Assembly (NCBI GenBank): GCA_914767715.1
Contig: OU612065.1
Coordinates: 38,502,001 to 38,566,000, forward strand
Length of the DNA stretch: 64,000 nucleotides
Reading direction: 5' to 3'
DNA from: Membranipora membranacea
Lineage: Eukaryota; Bryozoa; Gymnolaemata; Cheilostomatida; Membraniporidae
Within the stretch, counting starts at the first letter, position 1. The number at the start of each line of letters is the position of its first letter. Both the position numbers and the translations under genes were made by a program. The notes below the pieces were generated by a model. It saw only the letters and a list, made by a program, of their open reading frames with translations. It was not told the DNA's origin and searched no databases. Shown here piece by piece: positions 51,601 through 63,718 of this stretch.

Positions 51601-54600
51601 GTACAACTCCTGCCGTTACAAGAGTATACTCCGATATACCTACAATATGAGCACATCATTATCCGAGAAATGCCCCAAACTATAAGACTCAATAAAATCA
51701 CTGTGTGTTGACGAGACAGTTACACAAATTTGCACATCTGAAACAGGGATCTTTTTTTCTAAATAGAAATATATAATACCAATTGAAAATGGGGATAAGA
51801 GGGTGCTTACAAACTAGTTGCAGCAAGCTGTGATCAAGATGGGGATGAAGGAAAACACGATGGTTTATGACTCACCTATCAAGCAGTGAACAATGATAAT
51901 ACTAGACAGGCAAAGTCCTGGAGAGCTTCTTAATATACGCTGCCTTCCATAAAACGAGTCGAGACATGTTAGCATAGTGAGCATTCCTAATAGTAGATCC
52001 GTAATACACAGACATATGAACGTCCAGAACTCTGTGTCTCTTCTTTTCTGTGTGCACCTCTGGCTCACCATTAAGTACAGCGCTACTATGTTATTGATGA
52101 CAGCGACTAGGGCTATAACACCAAGTATAGAGACCTGCGATAGATACAGATCTTCTTGCGAATTTGGGAATCCCGGGCAGATCGGCAGCAAAGTCACATT
52201 ATTCATTGTTACAGAAAGTCTACCAAACATTAATAACTGGACAGTAACAGCAGAATTTCCAAGTTTGACATATTGCCAGTGGATCTCCTCTCAATACCCA
52301 TTATCAGTGAAAGGCTAAAGTTAGACTTGGATATACCTTTTTGTACAAGTTTGATGTTGTCATCACAATGGTAAATCCGTTACTGACTCTGGGAACAGAA
52401 GTAGAGTTATATCAATAAACAGATAAACAATGATAGACACTAATGTACCAGACTGCTGACTGCTACCTGGGGATAATGCTGACTGAGCCTTTCCTGACTC
52501 TGAGCCTTCCGTTTAGATATCATTATCACAATCAGATCATCAGCATATTTACTTATTTATAGATTTTTTCATAATATTAGTGTGTGATAGAACACAATAG
52601 TATCACCTCACAGAGTAAGGGTATATACTTACTCTGTGATCACCTCCAATAAAAGTTACACAATCAAAGTATTAAGTCATCAGACTTGTTGACAGCTTGG
52701 GTTCTTATGTTTTTTTTATTCCTTCATATTATCACAGAGTATGGATATATCATGACAAGAAGTGATAGTTTTAAATACGTCATAATCTTTTTTCGTTTGG
52801 TAGCCTTGCATTAACAGTCCATGGCGATGGCAGTTTTTGCAAAACATTCATAAAACAGTTGAAATGTTATCTTGTGATTGTAAGTGTTAGAACATATCTG
52901 GCGACTCATTATGAAGCTAGGATTCATAATTATGTTTTTCTTAATCCTACATGTATTATATCAATCACAACAAGAAGAGATAGTTTTAAATGTGTCACAC
53001 TTTTATTTCATTTGGTAGCCTAGTCCATGATGATGGCAGTTTCTGCTATCATTGATAAATAATAATGATATTTAATGATTCATAATATTCAAATTGTCAT
53101 AAAATACATCTGTGTCAGAGGCGTCTTGAAGGCCTGGAACGGAGAAAAAAATGTATAGTCATTTGTACTGAAACATAATCTCATAATATAATGGTCATAA
53201 ACTGCTTTGTAACAAATAAGAAAAATATCAGTCGTTTTCAAATACTTTGGAGATAATTCTCAACTTTTGTACACCATCCATATGGCTTTGTACTCTGTCA
53301 TGGTGTAACCCTCTCAGCATCAGGGTAATTATTAATCCATAAAACTGGCTCATTTCATCTCTCTAGTAATTTTATTTACGTATTGATAGGTCATAAACTG
53401 AGACGACTCCAAATTTTCATCGCCAATGTGTAAGTTTTGAAGACCATAATAATGACATGAAAAATATATTTTAAAAAATAAAAAGAAATTCCTTATGTGA
53501 CCATCTAATCATAAATGGAGGGCAACTTTCAAAATATAGAAACTATATGAAGAGGAGTTAATAAATATTTGATGACTCTGAATGCTGAATGTTTATTCTG
53601 GTGCTAATATTGCACGCTGTCAATGACTGAGTTGTTTAAATTTTTCAGGCAAGAGAGGTGAGGTCGATTCAAACCCGGATATTTCATTGCCTCGGGGTCG
53701 TACTGCCTGGGAGGACCGACCCCACTCCCCTGATGATGAGGATTCTGGCCTGATAGAGAGGAAACAGAGGCTACAAAGGGCTGCAGACCTCAGAGATGAG
53801 TCACTAGAGAGAGCTGATAGAGCTAGACAGAGATCTGCAGAGAGGGCTGCTGAGAGACGGAGCAGTAGATCACCCCCAGACAGATCGATCTCTCCACGCA
53901 GCAACAGATCATTGTCTAGGTAATGTTCACAAAGTTCATCTACATCATGTTGAGCGCTATCTAAATGCATAACACTAACGTTCAAAAAAATTACGAACAG
54001 CAACAGTAAAAACGGGAACTAGGACAAATTGCAGACTAGCTGTTTAAGAACATTTTCTATCCCTGTTTCAGGTCACCTCCAGGAGATAGAGACTTATCAA
54101 CCTTCCAGGCAACTGGCCAGCTTATGCCCAGGTCCCCATCACCTCAAGAGAGGCTTCACAGGGAGAGGACTGAGGCTTTATTGAATCCTCTTGAGAGAGT
54201 CGATAGCCCGAGATCTTACCACAGGACAGCTCCACTTGTGAGACCTTTGGAATGTCCCACACCTGAAGATCCAGAAGAGAGAGACATGAGGTGAGGTGAT
54301 AAGGGCAAAGGTCAAATCTTGAGGTTTTTTTATTTACATTTACAGAAAACCATGAACAGGGTAGCAGGGGTAGTAGGGGTAGCAGGGGTAGTAGTAGCAG
54401 CGGTAGTAGTAGCAGGGGTAGTAGTAGTAGGGGTAGTAGCAGGGGTAGTAGTAGCAGGGGTAGCGGGGTTGCAGGGTTAATAGGGATAGCAGGGGTAGTA
54501 GGGGTAGAAGCTCAATGGCAAGCTAATATTAAGAACATTTAGTTTGAATAAGAGTAGCCATATTGCTTTTTTTATTGAGTTATCTCTCAATTTAACTTTG

Positions 54601-57600
54601 TGTACAGGGTAAGTTGGCCTGGGCCTTTGATTTCCGACCCAATATTCATTTCTAGATTTTTTATTGCATCGGCCATTTAAGCTATTATAGTGTTTATCTA
54701 TTTTACACTACAGATCGAGACTCTCCCAGGCCTTGTCTGACAGGCAGATGACCTATCACATTCTCAGAGAGGAACTCATGAAAACTGAGGATGAGATTAA
54801 AGGTCGAGAACTGAATCTGGCTTGGCAGAGAATAAGCAAGGTGAGATATTCTCAAATCAAATTAACCAAATTTTTCCAGGTCACTTACAGACCAGATTAG
54901 TTGTACTTTTGTCTTAGTCTCATCTGAGGAGAGTTATAGAGTAATTTTTTATATCCTTGGATAAATGTTGGTAAAAGTGAGAACCAGTGATGAGAGTGGT
55001 CTAATTGGACTTCTTTCTTTGTGGGAAATCTACTCTCACGGTCATCAGCAGCCCCAACTGTCCAAAATGCAGCCCGCAGGGAAATTTTTGCAATATCTAT
55101 ACCGAATTATGCAAATATATGTATATTGAGCATTACGTTTATGCCGAAATATAGATCTGTAATAATATGATTGCTGATTGATAATATTTTTTAAAGAGAC
55201 ACTTTCACACAGATTTTTTAGCAGAATCCAGTGGGAACTGTTTTCCAATCGTCACCCCCCCTGTATTTTTTTGTGGGTACTCAGTTCTGAACAGTTCCCA
55301 CTCATTTCGAACACTGAGTGACGAACATAATATAACTCTGATGTTAAATTTGATCTTTTTAGAACAGTCGGCATGAATCATACCTAACATATATATTAAT
55401 TTTTAAGTTTGTACCATTATGATTTCCCCTCACATGCATTATGTCAAACTGAAGCTTCAAAGTGTAAGTATGGATGTTATATGGTGACCTAATAACTTAC
55501 ACTTTGACATTGTGTCTCAGAACCACCCAAATGCTATAATACAAAAGAAAACAAAAAGTTATTGGCAGAATTGAAAGCCCCTCACTGTAACTACAATGTA
55601 TATTACAGAGAAAGCCGCGCCCCGCTTCAGTACCTCTAGAGGAGAGCTCATCATGTGCTGATCTTACGGAGAGCTCAGTAGTTAGCTCAGAGTTCTTTGA
55701 TGAGTCGAGGATGAATAAACTGAGGAACCTTCTCAATAATCCGCTCGCACATCTGGTCAGCAAGAGTAAATCTAAACACTCAAAACCAAGGTAAACAAAC
55801 ACATATACCTACATACATATACACATACCTGCTTACATGGATATATAAGTTTATATACACACTGCTGTATCATGATCTAGGCGTAACGCAATAATAATGC
55901 ATCAAGTATGAAGCTTGCAAGCAACAATCCAGCAGTTTCTTCAATTGTATATGAGAAACATGGTGTCGATTTAAGATTATACTTGGAGTTGTCTTCTATA
56001 TATCATATAGTTCTAAAATAACCTACAATTACAGTGGCAACCCACAATCTGTAATTCATGTATTAATGAATTCTAGATTAACGCTAATCGTTTAATTATC
56101 TGTACTGCTCATTATTTTGTTTTAAACAGTAAATGGGAGAACTCTGAAAGAGCTGACCTTCCCAGAGAGAAGAGGCCTACCAAACCGTCCAATAAGAAAT
56201 ATGATGATCTCATGAAACGTATCGAAAGACAAAAGTAAGTGTGAGCGTTGTATCTTGTAAATTTCTTTTTTCTCAAACCTGTTAGTTAATATTTCGCCTG
56301 AGTATTGGCTTATGATGATTATTTAATTGTAATTTATCTGCAATTATCTGATGTTACAGAGAGTCTAGTGAGACTGAAGATATAACTGGGACTACCATAC
56401 AGACCACAGATGATACTGTATGCAGTAAGTGTGAACAAAAGAGATACGCCAAGAAAACTGCTGCCTCAAAGGTAAACTTAGAACTAAAATCTAATGTATT
56501 AGAGAGCAAGAGCTACTGCCTTTTTAATACATACATACATACATAGGTTTTTGTTTAAGTTTGCTGTACAAGAGAAGAGATATTGTGATAGTGAAATGAT
56601 TATTTGAATTAGTTGTGACTGTTTTGTGTATTCTGTTCTCGTTAGGCTACCGTTGGACAGAAGCCTTGGCGTAAACCTAACAAAGCTAAAAGTGAGTCAA
56701 CGATAACTCAGGACTCATCAGAATCTGAGTATAAAACCAGCTCTACCCGTCCAGTCACACCTACTGGTGTATCAACCCCTCATATACACTCAGACAACCA
56801 ATCAGCTCCCTTAAATATCACCAACAATCAGCATCACAAAAAGTCTAGGAAAAGGCTCAAAGATGCGGGAGTTATGTGCCCATCACCTGTCAAAGAACTC
56901 CACCAAAAAGAGAACACAAATCCGAATCGTGGGAAGAGGTCGGAGAGAGATGCACACAGCCGGCCAAAAGGAAATAAAGGTAAGTAAAAATTGATATGAA
57001 GTTTGTTTCTGTTTTCTGTGCTGGTGAAAGATTCAAATATCATTTAGCTCTAGGGCCATCTTCAACTGCAAAACTGTCAAATTTCATAATACTGTAAATC
57101 CAATTGTTTCCTTAGACAGACAGCAATTTGGATATTACATCCTACCATTAGGGTGCCAATCTATTTTTTTTCATTAGTAATGATATTCCTGTCAATTCTG
57201 CAGTATTCAGCTGAGAGTCTATAATGGTCAGTTGAGCACTGATGTGTTACTTTTAGAGCAATTCTTTTATGTCCTTTTATAGAGTCTCTGGCTTGGTATG
57301 TTGGTGATGAAGCTAAACCTAAGCAGAATGCCTTTCAGAAGTCACGGAAGTTAGATTCTAACCCTGGTAGGAGTGAAGGAGATCATATCTTTGCAATTCA
57401 AATGAGAAAACTACTGATATTCGGCAGTTTTACTTGTGCCGAAAAATAATGGCCCACTATGCAACAAACTCTCCCGCTTTTTTCCTGTCTGGGTGGTCTG
57501 TTTGTGGTTATAGTTTTGAACATATATGGCCGGGAGATTATCTCTTGTGAAATATACTGGAAAAATTTCATATCTGAGTTACGGGGGTTGGGACTGTCTA

Positions 57601-60600
57601 TCATTTTTTGATTTATCCCTCCATTTGTGGTCATCATGCCATTCATTAAAACGACCACTTTTTGGTGCAACCAAAATTTAAGCACATTCAAAATGTACTT
57701 AACCTATATGGATTCAATAGTTGTTTGATCGTGATGGAAGCTTCTATGTAACTTGACATATTTAACAGGTGGTCTGGTGTGGTATGTTCCATACACTAAC
57801 CCTCGACCTTGGACTAAAACTCTGCCAGAGCGTAAAGCTCTGTCAGTCTCCAGGGAGCCTTGGGTTCCTGACGTCCAGACAGCTACTGAGAGAAAAACAT
57901 TCAACGATCTGTGTAATGCCTTCAATGAAGCTACAGGGCGCACTAAATATGAACCCACTCTACAGGTAACCCCTTGTAAATGTGTTCTTCAATAATTAAC
58001 TAGTTCAAGATAATAACGGTCAAGCCTCATAGTGTTCAAAACATCCGCTAGTTTTGATGAAAAGCTTATTTGTTGGGAAAAGTTGTCAGGAAAATTGAGT
58101 GCATTTGGTGAGGTCACCACTTATGGTCCTCACTGGTCACCAGGACTAAGGATGCTCTAGAACTTTAAACTTGAACTGAAGCCGCCCCAAACCAACTGAG
58201 GCAATAAAACCCACGGACGAAACAAAGTCAGAAAATATGTCATAAAATTTTGGCAAAACAAACCTCTCCATTGCACTTACTTAGTTAATACACTTAATCC
58301 GTCTCACCATCCAGTTTGGTAACCAGAATGTTGGTCAATATCTATGTGTCAATACTGGGTGTGAGCTAGTCACCTGTCAACTAATGTCAAAAACCGGTAC
58401 GTTATTGAAAATTGAAATACTGAGAACCGCCTTTTGTTTTTCCTGTCACCGCTCAGCTCATACATTTATGTATCTAAACACGTCAATAAATGCCAATCGT
58501 TTCACCATATTCTCAATCATAAATCATGGATCAATCTTGGCGTGGCTATAGTTTTCTATAGTTTTCTTGAATGGACTCAAGCTCATCCTTTGGAGTAATT
58601 CATGCTCTATTTTATTACCTTAGAGTTAAGGGATCGGTGCATCAAAGGGAACAGTGTTAACTCAAACAACCACAAATGTCTTACAAATTTTACCTAACTG
58701 ATTTATCTACCTCGGATATAATGCCGATGTGCAGTCGACTGGGAGGCCACTTAACACTTGCTAATAATTAAACCAGCCAACCGAACCACTGATCAAACAC
58801 CCTTAAGTTTTACTACCTACCTACCATGCTTTTAGTGACTACCAGTTTTATTACGGTTCAATATTGTGTTGTCATCTTGATTATTAAATGATCTTGTGAG
58901 GTCTTTGTCTTCAAAGACTTGTGCCTTCCTTATTTTAATGCTCCCATACCTTCATGCTTGGCCAAGGATTCACGCAGTACCTGTCGATGTGCTGTGGGCC
59001 TTGCAACCGCATTGTAATGAAAGTATCTTGGCTACGCTTTTATTCTGTATCAATGTATCGGCCAACCTCTTGTTATTTATCTACACTTTGAGGGTAACCT
59101 TACTCATTTTTGACCATCTTGTGGGAAACCCAAACTGGGGTTTTCTCTGGAGATCATGAATTTTATACAAGCGGATCAGGAGCAGTGTAATGTCCATCCA
59201 TTCCTGTCACTACCAATCACTAGGTCATGATAATGCCATATAACATGCTATCGACGGGCTATGCACCCTATCCACTAGGTTGCGGCTAGCCCATTTCTGG
59301 CTGTAAAGATAACTGTTCATTTCATCTGATTATAGGAAGCGTTTAGAGAGAGGAACCAGCGCTTTGTGTCGTGTAGCCGAGAGAGACAGCGGAGAATAAA
59401 GCTAAGATCTGACGAGAGACAGATAAACAAGGTTCATGATGAGGAGAGAGCTAAGCTATTCGATATTCAGCCTTCATATAAACCCTCATCACGTAGTATC
59501 CCAGGTAAGACCTTCATATAAACCCTCATCACGTAGTGTCGCAGGTAAGACCTTCATATAAACCCTCATTGCATTGCAGGTGAGAGAATTACCTTTGTAC
59601 ATTTTAATATTATTGACAGTTGACACCAAGTTTTGAGCGCTGGGTTGATCACCGCCATGATCATTAATCAGCAGTTTGTAAAGGGTATTTTAAAGTTTCC
59701 TATATTTTTTGTTTTCCATATGGATAGCTCATGTAGACCTCAAGAAATTCCGTCCCTACTTACCTGACTTTGCTATATATAGTTGGGTGCAGACTAACCA
59801 GACCTGAATTACATTAGAAGTAATAATTTGCCTTTAGATACACAAGTATCTGTCAGTGATATTCTGATTTGAAATCAGGAAAATAATTATCATGTGCATG
59901 CATTATGAATATAAATATGAAACAGGAATGAATTTTGGCTCCATATTAACATAATGTTATATCATTAGATTTATATCAATCATTATTTCTCAGTCTAGAT
60001 CAGGTTGAAATTTTTTGAAGATGATTTTCAAAGCATCAAAAATACTGTTGTTTACAATGTTGAAATCTTTTGAAAGGATTTTGTGCATAAACAAAATTAT
60101 AAGCAGAGGTGTTTTTCACCGTAGAAGACAGGTATTTCTCAACCATTCAGGATTTAAGGTCTCAATATCAAATAGACAACTTCGTGACCAACAAAAATAA
60201 GGACACACACTGTGCATGTTTGATATGCATTTGTTGGTCACATAGTCTGCCCCCACAGTCTGTTGCGGCGATCGGTGCTTGTGCCTCTGATCGAAGCCAC
60301 AGACTGTTGGGGAGGTCTAGGGGTCATGGTATATCCTCTGGCAAAGAAATGAACACATTCTTGCTCAGTGCAGAATGATTTAAAATTTAGACCTCGCTTT
60401 TGTTTTTTGCTGGCAACCTGATGAAGTTTCGAATATCAAAGTTAAGCTCAATATCAAATAGAGTTTATGCCGAGTGATGTTTGTTGTAGCTGCAACACGG
60501 TGGGCCAAAATTTGGGTTGCTTCCGGATTTTTTGTTTGACCAAAATAGTAAACAACGCTGGATAAACAAGCTTAACGGACTTGACCCTCGACATCCAGCA

Positions 60601-63600
60601 ATCCAAATTGCAACAATGGCCGGGGACTTTATTTTTTCATAATTCTTATCTTTAGTGATAAACTTGACCTGTCCAGCTTACACAGTTGTTTGATAAGCAT
60701 ATGTAACGAATCAGACATCAAACATTTGGTTCACAGTTTTTGTCTGCATTATTTAACATTTTATGGGAATGTTCGAGATTAAGCTGTCATTAAAGCTAAG
60801 ACCTGCAGTCAATTACACAATATGAATTGATGCAAACTTTCACTGGCGTTCCCTTTTAACCTCACCTCGTCGCAAGGTGTTAAATAGCAAAAAAATACAC
60901 CCATTTTTGACACAACAGCCGATTGGCGACAATCGATGAGGTTATGGCAGGTTATGCCCAGATGATTATTATCCTCTGCCACTGTCAAATGACCTGCTAG
61001 ATTCTTGTCGATCAGAGCTGGAAAGAGCAAAAAAACAATTTGTCTCTGACTTAGTTGATTTCCTCATTAGATACACCAGTAAGTGGTTCCACACACAGCA
61101 CTGGCCTGTTAATGATAAAAGTGACATCAAGTCAGGACATAAACCTGAATCCAATTTGTATTGAAACATTTTTTAGATATTTAAACTCTACATGTTTAAA
61201 GATATATCAACACATGGGAAATTTATAACACTGATGGTTCTTTTGATATCTTTTCTGTTTTATGATAAACAACCTTATTTCCTAAACCTACGGATAGTTC
61301 ATCTTTCTTGAGCCAAAGCTCTTGTAAACGCTTACGATTATGACATCTATCTTAATACTATATTACTGGCATCATCATGATGTTTGTCAGCACTTTATTG
61401 TTATACTGGACATTGAAAAATATTTGTGTTGTTTTCATATTTGGATTTATCTGCTCAGTGCAGACCCAGTTGCTGTTATAATAGCATGCTGTTATCCTGT
61501 CACATACGGCCCAAAAATAACAATGTAATACTATGAACAGCTACATCGCTGCTATATTTAGTAAAGGGACACAAAAACTTACCTGGAACCTTGTTACTCA
61601 ATATTTGCGTTGTGCATTCCTTGAATACTTGTAGTAGGTATCCTGCCCTGTCCCTTGATGACAGGTGGATATATAATGTATGCCCTGCACAGTTAGCGCA
61701 CTATGTATGTAGGTAGGGTGTTTGGACGGTCAGATTTGGCTAGAGTGCCCTCATGCAATTTGTTTGACCAGGGCCTAGGAATTTAGGATGCCCACTCGCC
61801 TCATTGTGTGCTAGTTTTACTTTTGTATTATCTTATAATGCATACCAGGCCACAGTTTAGAAAGTTTCTTGACTTTGACGTATTTTTGATATTGTTTTGA
61901 CATGATGCAATGAAATGATATGATAAACTTGATTTGTTACAGAGAGAAAATTTGGAGGTGATGCTAAGAGGGCTATTCCTAAAGACGAAATGTACGATAG
62001 AACGAGCAGGTAAAATATTCAAGGCTTCTAGTCTTTGATCAGTTTAAGTTTTTGGAAGCAAAAGTCCCAAATTACAAAGCTAGCAGTGGCCTCGCATATC
62101 TGTGAGCCATGCTCATGTCTGCGGTACGTGGCACAAAACACAGTAGACTAAGGGCGAGGTAGATGCGCGTTCCTTTGGCAAATTATCATAGATGAAGGCT
62201 ATTTTTGCCTTTTCACTTGGCATCTGAATTTGTTTACCACAAACTGAACATCAAAACAAGGGCTCAAGACTACGTCTGTATCATATCTGGAAGCGGTCAG
62301 TCCGCTTTTACCACCACTACCCTTGCAATCTTTGCATATTTCACCAAAACTACTGAGCTACTGACCATTCTGGAATGAGCTTTTTATGCCTAATCGGTTG
62401 AAAATGCATATTTTATACCCTGCTTATCTAGTTAATGATGAATTCAACTACAGGTTAGCTAAACATCATTTTTGGCTAAAAGTAGTCTTTTTGCATCAAA
62501 ATGTGTCAATAATCATTGTCAACATGTTATGTAAAACTTGGCTAAATCTATTACACTGTGAAGCGTTTTACTTCCCTACACCCTGTTATTTTCTGTTGAG
62601 TTATTGGTCATTTACCGACAGTGAGATGAGATGGTCATCTCAAGTGTTTTAATGAATGTGAGCGCTGCACATGGCCGAGTCTAGTCACAGCAGCTCATGC
62701 TGTGTCATAATGTGTTTGCTTGGTTTATGTAAATTGACGGCTCGTTGTATGAAACCCTTGGCCGACACAGAGTAGATAGTCATTATGCAGCCTTTGGATG
62801 TGGATTATTCTCAGACTAGTCTGTTTAATGGTCATGTCTGTATTAATATATACAAGTATTAGTCTGGCAGGATATGCAATATGGTCAAATATAACGCCAT
62901 CTGCCAACTGGAATTTCAGATAGCATTCTCCTGCATGGTAGGACAAAATTCCATTGTTTGAGCAGGTTTCTCTGTAGCTCAAATGTTTTGAAAGTGCCCC
63001 TGTTTCAATACTCAAGCGTGTATGTAATAACAACCAGATTAAAGGCCAAGCTTACATTAACTGGCCGATATCAGCCACCTTCTGAATGAAGAATGACCAT
63101 TGTCTGACCAATCAGGCAAAAGATAGTTTTCTATCCATCTGGGATTTGTGAGACATTGACTGGGGAATTTTCAGCTGAGCGGGTCAATTTTGGCATTAAG
63201 CTTGAGCACTCCGATAAATCATAGCTAACATACAACACGGAGTTGTTTGAAGTGAACAGACAGTACTATACTGCTCTTCAATTCATCAAATTTTACTGAT
63301 CATGACAAGCCTGCCAGTAATTTTATTTAGTATATACATGGGTGCACATGTACCTTAAAGGTCAGAGCCATGATGTATTTACCGACAATGTCATTTTTGA
63401 GCTCGAGGTGACATTAACTTTCGATGTCAAAAACAGTGATAAGCTCCGTATGTGGTCCATATGGTCTGGCGACGACATTATATCTTTATAAAATGTCAAT
63501 GCAGTAAGGCCCCTTAACTTTCCATTTTCATCTATTATGCTGAATATTGGTCTTGATTTGAGGGCAGACACTAATTGCTGTATAATATTGTTTGTTTCTA

Positions 63601-63718
63601 TTCTCATGGCTTTTACAGGGTTTACAAAGCTTTGCCTGAGGTTAAGAATAAAGAGAAGATGTATTCCACTCAACAAGAGAGAGCGGCTAACCGCCTAAAG
63701 GCAAAACTATTCAACAAG
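39668..63718 (+). CDS. ALMS1: ALMS1-like centrosomal/basal-body protein with C-terminal ALMS motif (3' end beyond the window)
   Basis: Thirty phase-consistent exons: 39668-39716, 40053-40147, 40427-40525, 40837-41037, 41309-41326, 41796-41924, 42126-42243, 42856-43690, 44012-44152, 44411-44619, 45030-45186, 45461-45640, 46134-46319, 46685-46777, 47138-47283, 47674-47853, 48300-48488, 48682-48861, 53649-53919, 54072-54290, 54714-54840, 55609-55790, 56130-56234, 56360-56471, 56646-56979, 57283-57366, 57769-57965, 59336-59504, 61943-62009 and 63619-63718. This is about 1,724 codons with no stop yet. Most of the protein is disordered and rich in S, R, P and E with many SPR/RSP repeats. The last five exons carry the family signature: LAWYVGDE, LVWYVPYTNPRPW, LQEAFRERNQRFVSCSRER, KDEMYDRTSRVYKALPEVK and ANRLKAKLFNK. 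This is the ALMS motif shared by ALMS1, CEP295 and C10orf90. ALMS1 is favoured by length and by the N-P-x-P-W segment. Exon 14 has a reading-frame ambiguity (see findings). Confidence 0.82.
41309..41326 (+). other. ALMS1: 18-nt microexon of the ALMS1-like gene with tandem acceptor
   Basis: TTCAGCAG precedes GGAGCATACAGTGCATTT, which is followed by GTAAGT. The exon is phase 0 on both sides and adds six residues (GAYSAF), or seven (QGAYSAF) if the first AG of the NAGNAG acceptor is used. It sits between two phase-0 exons, so skipping it also keeps the frame. Confidence 0.6.
45761..46030. mobile_element. hAT-like MITE with 8-bp target-site duplication
   Basis: The terminal inverted repeats are CAGTGTTAGAA and TTCTAACACTG. 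They are flanked by GCAACCTG (45753-45760) and GTAACCTG (46031-46038), an 8-bp duplication with one mismatch. Internally, GGGGGATGC and GCATCCCCC form a second inverted pair around a GC-rich tandem repeat (GGCGGGGTCCAGG). It is 270 bp, non-coding, in an intron of the ALMS1-like gene. Confidence 0.75.
50235..50240 (-). terminator. candidate polyadenylation signal of the nested GPCR
   Basis: TTTATT on the plus strand, i.e. AATAAA on the transcribed strand, about 210 nt after the GPCR stop codon. Position and motif fit a short 3' UTR; no cleavage-site evidence is available. Confidence 0.4.
50450..52230 (-). CDS. class A (rhodopsin-like) GPCR nested in an intron of the ALMS1-like gene
   Basis: Four exons, 52230-51876, 51639-51522, 51396-51093 and 50896-50450, give 407 residues. 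A second ATG at 52206 (MNNVT, better start context and a glycosylation sequon) gives 399. Seven hydrophobic segments are visible. TM1 contains AVINNIVALYLM. TM2 has CITDLLLG with the conserved Asp. TM3 begins at a Cys (GLCLSSII) and ends GVVRCIIIL. TM4 ends at a Pro and TM5 carries SYTIIL. TM6 has IIGWIPTG and TM7 has NPLCYVLL, then KKYLEKFQSCCKR as helix 8 with a likely palmitoylated Cys pair. The second extracellular loop supplies Cys partners (DDLCIRLVFTC). The usual D/E-R-Y motif reads V-R-C. I cannot assign a ligand or subfamily. The gene lies antisense inside intron 18 (48862-53648), so it is an independent transcription unit. Confidence 0.9.
54359..54508 (+). repeat. G-rich minisatellite, (GGGGTAGTA/GGGGTAGCA)n
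   Basis: About 150 bp of imperfect 6-9 nt units built from GGGGTAG, GTAGTAGCA and GGGGTAGCA, inside a short intron of the ALMS1-like gene on the sense strand. Repeated G4 runs spaced by five or six bases could form G-quadruplexes in the pre-mRNA. Confidence 0.85.
59471..59580 (+). repeat. 40-bp tandem triplication covering an exon end and its splice donor
   Basis: CCTTCATATAAACCCTCATC begins at 59471, 59511 and 59551 (the last copy diverges after CCCTCAT). Copies 1 and 2 each contain AGGTAAGA. The first is the in-frame donor of the exon 59336-59504; using the second would bring in a TAA stop. Confidence 0.9.
60236..60329 (+). ncRNA. candidate miRNA-like hairpin in an ALMS1-like intron
   Basis: CCCCACAGTCTGTTGCGG...GATCGG (60251-60275) pairs with CTGATCGAAGCCACAGAC...GGGG (60287-60312) across an 11-nt loop, with about five mismatches. 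The pairing continues less well outward (TTGGTCACATAG with CTAGGGGTCATGG). Stem length and loop size are in the range of a pre-miRNA. I do not recognise it as a known miRNA family. Confidence 0.3.

Larger units (their letters stand above)
48862..53648 (+). other. ALMS1: intron 18 of the ALMS1-like gene (host of the GPCR)
   Basis: This is the largest intron in the window (4.8 kb). Flanking exons join in phase (G + GC). It contains the antisense GPCR at 50450-52230. The flanks 48862-50230 and 52320-53600 show no exon, RNA gene or clear repeat. The right flank contains two related segments (about 52735-52860 and 52970-53060, sharing GATAGTTTTAAA and TGATGGCAGTTT). Confidence 0.6.
57966..63618 (+). 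other. ALMS1: late introns of the ALMS1-like gene
   Basis: Introns at 57966-59335, 59505-61942 and 62010-63618 total more than 5 kb with only the two short exons between. Apart from the triplicated donor and the hairpin near 60236, I see no conserved exon, gene or repeat in them. 63719-64000 is the start of a further intron. Confidence 0.5.
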
